Origin: Pempheris klunzingeri
Taxonomy: Eukaryota > Chordata > Actinopteri > Acropomatiformes > Pempheridae
Direction: 5' to 3'
Assembly: GCF_042242105.1 (NCBI RefSeq)
Contig: NC_092027.1
Span: 8,645,221-8,709,220, forward strand
DNA length: 64,000 bases
Part shown: positions 1 through 11,777 of the stretch, one piece after another
Numbering within the stretch: position 1 is the first letter of the stretch
How the letters are laid out: each line of letters begins with the position of its first letter
Notes under the pieces: model-generated
Seen by the model: the letters and a program-made list of their open reading frames with translations, nothing else
The model's database searches: none
What the model was told of the DNA's origin: nothing
Made by a program: the position numbers and the translations under genes

Positions 1-93
1 ACAAACTCTCAGTTGTGGGACACTAACAAAGATTTACAGAGAGTATTAATGCCATCATCATCACTAGAAACCAAGTCACGGTTCTATTTTTAG

Positions 94-3000
94 CTCAATG
101 GAAAGCAAGCCAGATGGCCACTGCTCCCCAGAACGCCCAGCCACTGTCTCCAGCGAACAAGCTCCACCCATGCCCGTAACCACCCAACGGGAGAAGAGAC
201 CAGCCAGACCCCCAAAGAAGAAGTTCCAGAAAGCAGGACTTTACTCTGACGTGTACAAGACTGAAGAGTGAGTTCCAAAGAAATCTTAAACAGGATTTCT
301 TTCTCTTCTGAGTGTGGTGTGCTTATTTTAGATATACATACAGTTTTTTTTTTTTTCTGGAGTGCTTTTGAACTGCATTTACATTTGACCATTTCTGTAC
401 CACACCCTGTAGCCCCCGGAGTCAGCTTCTGCAGCTAAAGAAAGAGAAGTTGGAATACATACCGGGGGAACATGATTATGGATTATTTCCAGCCCCTATA
501 CATGTTGGTGAGTCTCAAATTGGATCACTTGTTTTATTATTATTTTTAAAACACAGGAAGGAATTAACAGACCAGTCTTCTAAAACTTGACAAATTTAAG
601 TCATTTACGTTTTCTGATGCTAATAAAGGTTTGATTACATCAGGCATGTTTCTATAAGCAGAGGTAAAATGTTGATCTCTCAGTTGAAGGTGGATTAGTC
701 AGTTTTGCTGAGTAAAAGCCACAACAGTTCTTTTTTTTACTTTAGGCAGATTTGAAGGACTCCTGTTTTTACTCATCAAAATGACCAAGATAACTCAGTT
801 AACCTGTTTCTAGGAACAGGACCGTCTTTTTATCAGTTCCCACAGGCCTATATTTTTCGGCTATGATAAGATGAAAACACAAAATGTTTCATCAAGAGGT
901 CAAACTTCCCTTTTACATACTATGGTTCATGTATGTGGTCAAAAAGTACTTCCTCCTTCTAACCCTAACCCTCTTCTCACATCCCCCCCTCCTTTGTTTT
1001 TTCAGGGAAGTACCTCAGACAGAAGCGCATTGATTTCCAGTTGCCTTACGACATCTTATGGCTGTGGAAACACGATCAGGTGATCAATCATGTTGTGTGC
1101 AAGTGTTTGAGGGGTTTTCTATGCTCACAGTAAATTACTGCTGAGGAGTTCCTTAAGGTACAGCCACAGTGGAAGCCCACATAAGTATTATTTACCATTG
1201 TGTTTTTATCATTGTTGTTGCAGCTTTACAAGAGGCCTGATGTCCCCCTTTATAAAAAGATCAGATCAAGTGAGTTTCTGGCTTTATATTCACATGTAAT
1301 TTATAGCCTGATCAATTTATCTGCTTTCATTTCTTTGTTTCACTACTAGATGCATTGTGTGTAAAACAGGAATGATAAAATACTTGATTACTGCTGGTCA
1401 CACTTCATGAGAGTGTCGGTAAATGTAAAAGGGTTAATCCCCTGTTTGTATCACAGATGTCTACGTGGATGTGAAGCCTCTCTCTGGTTATGAAACAACT
1501 ACATGCAACTGCAAACCTCGTGAGAACATGAATGAAAAAGGCTGCCTGGATGATTGCCTGAATAGGTAAAGACAAGCCACGGCATATACTGGCATGTATT
1601 TGGTTTAACAGGGTTCCCATAGTAGAATACGAATCGTATTATATTTTTAAAAACAGTCCTTAGGTTTAGTCATCTGTTTGTCAATGAATGTGGTCCTATA
1701 GTTGTTCATTTAGTAATGAGACACACAAATAGAGGGTAAACATGGTGTCAAGACAAAAGAAAAGTGGCCTCAGCCTCATTTTACATTTTTTTGATTGCTT
1801 CTTTCCCCAGGATGAGTTTTGCTGAGTGCTCTCCCAGCACCTGCCCATGTGGCGATCAGTGTGACAACCAGCACATCCAGAGACACGAGTGGGTCCAGTG
1901 TCTGGAGCGATTCCGCGCTGAGGGCAAGGGCTGGGGCATCCGCACCAAGGAGCCACTTCGCTCTGGACAGTTCATCATCGAGTACCTTGGAGAGGTGGTT
2001 AGCGAACAGGAGTTTAGGTGAGACAATCGGGCCATACTGTATATTATGCAAGAAATTCCTGTTGGGTGACAGACATGCTCTGAAAAGAATGGGGACGTCA
2101 GATGATTTAAATTATTTTGCATTTGTCTATCTGCTTGTTTCACTTCCTCAGTTCAGGACTTAATTTATCTTGGCATGGAAATGAATGAAGACCTCTCTCT
2201 TAATCTTCCACCCCCTCTCTCTCCCACCATATTTCAGGAGTCGTATGATGCAGCAGTACTTCTCCCACAGTGGCAACTACTGTCTGAACCTGGATAGCGG
2301 CATGGTGATTGACAGCTACCGAATGGGCAATGAGGCACGTTTCATCAACCACAGCTGTGAACCCAACTGTGAGATGCAGAAGTGGTGAGTGTTGGGGTAG
2401 CTTTAAACCAGTTCCCTCCTCATGTCCTTGTGGCGCATTTGGATTCACACCAAAGCCCAGATTTGGCTAAGCCTTTTCAGGCACAAGCAACAGCAGTTGC
2501 CAAAAGTTGTTAAAGACGGATAATTAAGCCAGACCTGACGTTAACTGCATTCGTTTGACTGTGATGACAAAGACAGCACATGGCGTTCATTTGCAGTATG
2601 TAAATGGTTATGTCAGCTTCCATTAGGTGTATAATAACAGCATGGATCACCATTTAAAGGGGCTTCTATTAAATTTTCTTTTAAACAAACAAGAGTTATT
2701 GTTATATTCAGTCTTGCTTACAGTGTGTATCCTTGAAGTAACACTGGAGGTCTGTTTAGATGCAGTTAAATGTGCTGCAGCTGAGCAGCTAATTAACTGT
2801 CTGGTCTACTTAGTCTACTCTGTAAACTGGTGATAGCAGTTTGCTTTTCTCCGGTGAAGGTTTGTTTGTTTGATGGCTTTTTCAGCAAACTAAGGTGTAG
2901 GACAAGACGTGTTCATGTTTGTATGTTAGATAAGAAGGAGATTGTAGCAGAAAAGCTAATGTGGGTTGTTGTTCAGAGTCTTGTATCATGTAGCAGGCTG

Positions 3001-6000
3001 CTGCAGGCGGTGTGACCGAATGCTGGCGTTACTGCTATATGCAAGGTTTGATTGTCTGCATTGAAAAAAGGTCCACATCAAATTAACATTTCACATTTTT
3101 TGTTTTCTTAAAGATGCCCCATCAGAAACAGAACAGACGTGCATCCTGTAGCAGACAAAAAAGAAAAGCTATTTAACTTCAGTTGGTATTTTAAATCCAG
3201 CATTGTTTACATCCATGTTTATTAGCTTGCAGTTGTCTTCTTCCCCATCTTTACTAGCACATTGTAGCATATCTTGGCATGTTACTGCGACCAGTAGATC
3301 AGTGGAATAGGGTGGCACCATTGGTGGGGCCGTGTATCATCTAAAAATCCACCAGGGAACATTTGAGGGCGATCAGGTATTGTACAGGTAGAGTATGTTA
3401 AAGAGACATGCAGCGTTAAACAAGTGAAGCAGAGAAGCTTGCTGGATTGTTGGGGGAGCAGAGTGGGGGAAGATGATTTGAAAATGTTCCAGCTTGATAA
3501 TTCAGTATTTTGTTTTCTAAGTACTTCTGTCATTTATGGTTAACGAACTGGAAAATACCAGCCTATTACCTAAATAGTTTCAGTTAATTGCTATCTGTTT
3601 GTGTGCCTGATGATTCGGTGAGTTGGGGAATTTCTTACTCAATCTAGAAGAGGCAGACTGAGTATAGTGACAGTACCAGAAAGGAGAGAAAGATATTCAG
3701 TATAGAATTAATCATTTTGGTACAGTCTGATCCGAGCAGAGACAAGGCTATTGCTATGGCTGTTTTATTCTTGTCTCCTTACTCATGTTATCAGAGAGCA
3801 GGGGTTACAGTATAGGTAATCACACGTTGTAGCTATAAATCACGGTGTGTATACTTTAATGTATGTGTGTAAGCGTGGGTTTGTTTGTGTTGGCAGGAAT
3901 TCTTAGTTATATTTAGACTTTTTTTTTTTTTTTTTTTTGAAGTTGTGTGGATTTATTACAGCTTTACAGCTAAACCACTTTGACTTAAGGAACAGATAAG
4001 TAGTCACAGTGTATGTTTCGGCAGTATTGTGTTGCCCTAGTTTGGGTATCTTACACAAACTCCAAAAGGGACACGTGTAGCAGGAGCACTTCATTGTAAA
4101 TGAGAAAGCTCTGCCTCGAAACCCCAGCCTTATTAATGTGGTAGTGTGGTGGTAATCTGATGAGATCACCTCAGTCAGTCTCTGCCAGTGTTCAGAGACC
4201 TAAATGGCTTAAAGGCCTTGCACCACGCCAAAACAATTCACCGGTTTCCTGAGGGATTGTTCTCACAGCATGGCTAAATCCACAGCAATAGGAGACCTGG
4301 CTGAGCAGGCCTCCTTGTGCCTGACACTTTTAAGTAGTGAGACCTACTTGTGTTTTTCCTTAAGATGTGGTTTGCCTGTATATGGTGAATCTGCAACATG
4401 TGTGGCTACAGTTTAACCCTCAGAGAGCATGATTGTGGACAGCTAATGACCTCATGAGGGGGGGGGGCTATCAAACTCTACTCTCTGCCCTTCACCACCG
4501 AGCAGCTCATAATGTAGGGCACTGGTCGGCGAATGTGTGTGTGAGTGCAAGTGTGTGTAATGTAGAGTGGCTGGGCTGAAATAAAAGACTCCACAAGGAT
4601 GGAGGATTTTCAGCACAAAGCCTGACGAGTCATCCATCTTGTCACAGAAGAGAGATTACATGCAGCCGGGCCTTAGATACAGCTGTAGTGCCTGAAGACA
4701 ATGCGCTGAACCAGCTTTTTACCCCTATAGAAGGAATAAATTATCAAGTGGCTGGCAAACAGAATAGTGCGCTTTATTCTTAGAAGAATGGTGAAAAGCT
4801 GGAGCACTGCTTCGCTTGGAGAGAGGGAAAATAGGGATGACAACGTGTTGAGTGGTTGCCAAATCGAGCAAATGAAAATGGGGACAATCCTCCTCTCTTT
4901 TTGTTCTGATTTTAAAATGTCTTAATTTAATTGTCATTCTAACCAGGAATTGTCATTCGCTGGGGAATGTGTTTGGTAGTGACATTATTTTTATTCCGTA
5001 TTATTCAGCAATATTGTAATATTTTGAACATTTATCAGTAAACTACTTTTCTGAACATAGACTGTAAGATCCAGTAATCTCCTGACAAGTGAAAACACTC
5101 CTGAGGCACTAAATTATCTTTCCTAATATCCTTTAATTTCCTGTCCTTTAACTCCATTTTGACATTTAGATTTACAGTAGTTCACTCCAGTGTTTATTTA
5201 ATGAACTTCCTCATTCTTTATAACGAAATGTAAAAATCATCATGTGAATTGCACATCCACTGACTCGACCTCCCCGTGACCTGTCTGTTTTAGGTCGGTG
5301 AATGGGGTGTACAGAATTGGTCTCTTCGCTCTAAAGGATGTCAGCAGCGGCACTGAGCTCACCTACGACTACAACTTCCATTCCTTCAATACAGAAGAGC
5401 AGGTGAAGCACCAGCGACCATCTTTGACCTCCTTGTGGATTGACACTTTGGATATTTCATGTTCAGAGCTATCATTGCAGCTGCTTCTGTTCTGACAAGA
5501 CCCTTTTCTCATTTCTACAACTCACTGTCCTTTTTTTGTGTGCACTTTTTCTTTACTCTACAGCAAGCGTGTAAGTGTGGCTCTGAGAGCTGTCGGGGCA
5601 TCATTGGCGGGAAGAGCCAGCGCATTAACGGCCTGCCTGCGAAGACGGGAGGGACTCGGCGGCTGGGTCGACTCAAGGAAAAGAGGAAGTCCAAACACCA
5701 GCTCAAGAAACGAGTGAGTGGCACATAGAAATGCTGTTCATTCATAAGTGCGATCAGATTATACTTTTGATAGAGAAAACCAATCATTTTGTAGCAAAGA
5801 AAACCATTAAATTCCATTTCTGTATTCCTTATTGTTTTTTCAAGACCATGTTTAGACCTGAATAGATACCATAATCTTTTCCTTAACATTTAATTTAATT
5901 GAAAACTAGCTTATTGTTATCTAGCTAAAGGTATTACCTAGTTGATAAAAGATTTGTCTTATTAAATATCAGGTGCGGTGTCTATGTAGGGCATGAATGT

Positions 6001-6377
6001 GTCAGTGTCTCAGAGGTACTCTTAGTGGGCCACAAGGTGTCTAAAAAAGTAACTCAGAATACCTTAAAGCGTATACATTTGAATTAGGGCTGAATGGTAT
6101 GACCTGAAATTTAAAGTAAATCATGGTGTATTTTGAATATAGGCTGTACTATAATATGCATCATGGTTTTGAGTAGGAATCCTTAGAAGAAGGTCTAATT
6201 GAACTTGGCAGTGAAAACAAAAGTAACACATACTGTAAGTGTTTAAGTTAAGAGGTGTTTTCTGCAAAGATCAGCGCACACTTTATGCAACTTTCTTTAT
6301 CTAGGAGGAAGAGTCGAGTGACAGCAGCAAGTTTTACCCTCATCTCATGAAGCCCATGTCCAACAGAGAGAGGTAAA

Positions 6378-6412
<35 letters not shown>

Positions 6413-9400
6413 ACCCACAAGCAATACTCATGTCTCTCTCAAGGGAATTTTATTCTGCTGCTTATGTTTCAAGTGACAAACGTCTTGATAAAGGAGTTAT
6501 AAGAAATGCATATCTCACTGATTGTAGATAGTATTCTTACACATTTTGCATCCCCAATAAGAGATTTTAATGCAAACTATGACTTGATGTTAGAATATTT
6601 CAGTATAAAACAACATTTGGTAAAATGTCTGAATTCACAATTAGTGCAAGTCAAATAAATCAAATGAATGCTCTCAATCTCTGCACTCTAATAACAGACC
6701 GAGAGCACAGTGCAAAGTATGCTTCACATATCAAGTGTGAGTTGATGTTGACGCACACAGACACGCTTTCTTCACACTCCCGTCGTCTCTCCCTCAATCA
6801 TCAGGAACTTTGTGCTGAAGCACCGAGTGTTTCTCCTGAGGAACTGGGAGAAGATGAGGGAGAAACAGGAGCTGCTGAAGAGAGAGGGCGAGAGGGAGAG
6901 GGATGCCAGCAGCCTCTCCCTTTACACACGATGGGGAGGGGTCATCCGTGATGATGGCAACATTAAGTCAGGTGAGTGTAAGCGGTTAGAGGTGTGAAGA
7001 GTGATAGAAAGCAAGAAAAACTGAGGAGAAATCTGTGAAAGGCTTAGTGGCTACAGTATAAGTATATTGTGGAGGCAACACTGAAATGATCTATTGAATT
7101 TTGATTTTTTGTGAATTTATCTTTGCTGAGCATGTAAGAGATCTGAAATGAAGTAAAATTGTGTAAAAATAGTTGATGCATAATTCTCCCGTCCTGTTTC
7201 CAGATGTGTTCCTGACGCAGTTCTCAGCCCTGCAGACGTCACGGTCGGTACGCACACGGAGGCTCGCCGCTGCTGAGGAAAACACGGAGGTCACACGTAC
7301 TGCTCGCCTCGCACACATCTTCAAGGAGATTTGCGACATGATCACCAGCTACAAGGGTTAGTGTCTATGTTGAGATATATACAGTATGTGTAGGCACCAG
7401 TAGATCACTGTACTATTGTATCACAGTATATTCTCATTAGTGTGACCTCTAGCCTGATCTGAGGTCTGATCAGGCTTCTAATACGTCTGTCAGTACCTCT
7501 GTGCTTATATCTAATATTCACTGAATGACAAGGATGACAGGAATGTTACTCTGTCCTACCTCAGATTCAGCTGGCCAGACACTCGCTGCTCCGCTGGTGA
7601 ACCTCCCTTCCAGGAAGAGGTAATTGTGTGTGAAAGTGCAAACCTGCATTTCAGCTGGTTCATTCATAATGTTTCACTGTTTTCCAGACCGCAGTGATAC
7701 TGTGTTATCTGGTATATCAGTGTACAGCACCCGCATAGTGTAACAGTTTTATCTTGTGCCACACATTTCAGCCGTGACAGCCTGTGCTTTGATTTTTGTC
7801 CAGTATTGATAGTAATCACTTTGTGTCAAAACGACAACAGCTCATTATGTTTCTTGGACTACTTAATACTAATAATACTGCCATGGCTGGTTTGAATGAA
7901 AAAAAAAAAAAAAATGAAGACATGTACGTATAAGCACTAAATGTTAAACTTTTATTGATTTTTATGGATGCTCAGACGCATCAATTTTGAAAATAAATGG
8001 AGTTGAATGTTTTCAAACCAGATTTGCTGTCTTTGTTTGCCATCAGGAACAGCCAGTACTACGAGAAGGTGTCTGACCCTCTGGACCTGAGCACCATCGA
8101 GAAGCAAATCCTCACCGGCTACTACAAGACGGTTGAAGCGTTCGACACAGACATGCTCAAAGTGTTCCGCAATGCTGAGGTTGGCATGTGTCCCATTTTG
8201 TTGCTAACATTAATGATTCCCTGCTATTTACAGTGAGAAGCGCAGAGGGAGCATGTGTGTCTGTTAGTATACATAGTTTCACAGTTCTGTCAGTTGAGCA
8301 GCACATGTTGCTGGGAGAAGAACTGAACATTTGAGGGGTTGAACTGTCGTAGAAAGTCCACAATCAACAATTCATTAAAACAATTAATTCTAGGAACTAT
8401 GAAACTTGAGGATCTTAACTCCTTCTCTCTTTATCTAGCTCTTTTTTTTAGCGTTAATAAAAAACAAGAACAAATCTCCACCTTTTGATATCGGTACGAG
8501 TTGCACCCAGTGCTTCCTTTTTTCTTTAACTGTCACAAGTTGTAGGTGCTACAGTTGTAGGTATCAGCAACATTAAGCCTTCCAAGTTCCTGAACCAGAG
8601 ACTACCCCCAGAGGAGGGATGTGTTTTTCCGCTTGGAACTATCTTACGGGACTAAATTTAGTTCCTGAGTCACATCCTGGTTTCTTCAAAAGGTTTTTAT
8701 TCCCTGGGAAAGTTCGTACAGTAGCAATTCCCTTCTACCTGCTGCTATAGGATAAACCTGCTGCCAATTTGAGTTTGATTTGAGTTTTCATGAATTCATG
8801 CCACCACTGTAAGTAGTCAAATGGATCATCATCCATCGCTTGAAAATGATCTATCAAATTAAATGTTCAATCAATGATAGATCTATTCTGCCTATCAGAT
8901 ATGATGACTACATGAAGGCTAAAGCAGCTGCAGCAGTCAGTCTTCATCAGTTGATTACACTGAGAAGAAGAGCACTTGTCTCTCATGTTTGATCTCAGAT
9001 TTTTAGAGGCCAACCAGTATCAAAAAGCCTCGTCAAAATGATCGTTTAAGCTCTTACTGTGCAGCTCAAAACGCATTATTCCTCCCACTCATTCAGCTCC
9101 TTTCTGTCCTCCCGTCTCAGACACAAACACCTTCCAAATGGGATATAACTCCATGACTGCTGATCCCCTGCACAAACGTTGCAGGCTCTTTTAATTTACA
9201 TCTGTATAGTGTGGCAGTTTAAACAAGTGCCACTTGAAACCTCTCAGAGGAGCTTATTCTTCCAGTTACAGAAGTTTGAAGTGGACTTCTAAATCAGATC
9301 CACACTTTAGTCCCAAGACCCTTTTTGTGTCAGGAGAATGTGGTTTATTGTTAATTTGCGAGTGAAATTTTGACAGTGGCAAAGACTACATCTTTCTGCG

Positions 9401-11744
9401 TCAGTGATCTCTTTTCTGTAGGAAATTAGCTCAAGGCCTTTGCTGAGTAACTGAATGATGAAGGTGTAATTTCTGGGGTCAAATGTGCCTTTTATATATG
9501 ATTTTTCTTAATCTGTTTATGCTGTTTGTGAGGTCCTCTTGTCCTTGTGTCGTACACCAGAACAAGCTGTCAGTAACAGATTCACTAAGATGAATGAAGT
9601 TATTGTGAACAGATGAATTGTGTCTGCAAATTTTATTGTTGGCAAAAAAAATAAAGCAGCTGCATTTACAACTGTCTTGTTTTCCCACCAGAAATATTAC
9701 GGCAGGAAGTCCTCAGTCGGCCGGGACGTGTGTCGGCTGCGGAAAGCCTACTACAGCGCTCGCCACGAAGCTGCTGTCCAGATTGATGAGATCGTGGGCG
9801 AGACTGCCAGCGAAGCCGACAGCTCAGATTCACTTGAGCGTGATCATGGCCACCACCACGGTGGAGGAGGACCGGGGTCCCACGACAAGGACGACGACGT
9901 CATCCGTTGCATCTGTGGAATGTACAAGGACGAAGGCCTGATGATCCAGTGTGAAAAGTGCATGGTGAGAAACAAGCTGTCAAACACATATTACTGAAAA
10001 AAAAAGCAGTAAAAAATCTATAATGTTACAAGCATGGAAAGAAAGATCATTTCTTTTTGTCTCACTGGCTGGTTGCATCTGTTTTAGTGAGCGCTTTCTC
10101 CTGAGACTTCACCTAACTAAAGAGTACTTTGTCAAGGAGATTTTCCAAAGGAGAGTGCGCAGTCAGTCCTCTGTGTATATTTTATGCTATTTTTAGACAA
10201 AGAAAACAAGGAGGGTTACAAATATTAAGCTCAGAAACAACCACAGTTCCGAATTAAGGAGATTGTTACAGATGCGTTTGTCTTCACGGACTCAAAAGAT
10301 CACTGCTATAGAAGAGTGAGTCAGTACCAGATGGGGAGTAATTGATGCAACTATCTATGTTTTGTTTTTCACGTGATCCAACAACTGTCTTTGTGACTCT
10401 AGGTGTGGCAGCACTTTGACTGCATGCGGCTGGAGACGGAGGTGGATCACTACCTGTGTGAGCTGTGTGACCCTCGGCCTGTAGACAGGGTACGTCTATC
10501 CTCTCCAAACAGCCATGAATGCTGAATTTTATGTGTTAAAAACTGTTTTTCTTCTTTATACAGTAAGGTTCATGCTGTACTAGTCGATTTATGTGCCCAA
10601 ATTATCACCAACCTCCTCCATCTAATCTTCTCCACATTGTTACAGGAAGTTCCCATGATACCCCAGCCAAGCTACGCCCAGGCTGGCTCTGTCTACTACA
10701 TCTGCCTCCTCAGAGATGACCTGCTTCTTCATCAAGGTAAAGAAACATTAGAACCAGCAATTTCAAATGCTTGGTAAGGTCATTTTAGAGCAATTTAACA
10801 CCACCTGAATTCTTGTTTTTGCAGCCTTTCAGTGGTTTAACTTCTTATCTTACTGCAGTGATGTACAGGTGTACTTCAGGACATCCTGACATCACTGTTG
10901 ATATGTCTGTAGGTGCAACGGAGCAGATCAGCGGTGTAACAGGCTTAAAATGTTTAACCAGAAAGAGCAGTGAAACAAACTTAAACTTGAAGTTTTTCTC
11001 GGAAAGACAACAAGCCGCTTTGTATTAAAGTGGTTTGTATTAATGTTGAATTGTGTCTGATGCAAAATTGTGTTTGCTTTGCAATCTTGTTGCCTTTTAT
11101 ACAATTTGGCGTATCAAAATTTAAGTATCAATTCAGGCAAAGAAGTGTTACTGTTTTGCGATATTATACTCTATCTGTCAGGTGACTTTTATATCAAGCA
11201 GGTAATTCCTTGTAAAACTTCACCAATGTAGACAAGTAACCTGTCAGTGTCTGTGTCTTGTGTGCAGGTGACTGTGTGTATCTGATGAGAGACAGCAGAC
11301 GCACCCCTGAGGGCCAGCCTGTCAGACAGTCTTACCGTCTCTTGTCTCACATCAACCGAGACAAACTCGACATCTTCCGAATTGAGAAACTCTGGAAGAA
11401 TGAAAAGTAAGTTAATCAGATGAACAACTGACATGCTGTACTGTAGAAACCTGCCTGCGAGAACAGTTTCATCTCAGCACTATGTTCTTATAACTGTGTG
11501 TGGATAATTATTGTGCTCATCAAGTTTAGTTTAATTGGGCTCTTCTGTATCCACTTTAACTCTGAAGGGGTGAGAGGTTTGCCTTTGGCCACCACTACTT
11601 CCGTCCTCATGAGACACATCATTCGCCATCACGGCGGTTCTACCAGAACGAGTTGTTCCGCATGCCGCTCTACGAGATCATTCCTCTGGAGGCAGTGGTG
11701 GGACCCTGCTGTGTCCTCGACCTCTATACATACTGCAAGGGTGA

Positions 11745-11777
<33 letters not shown>

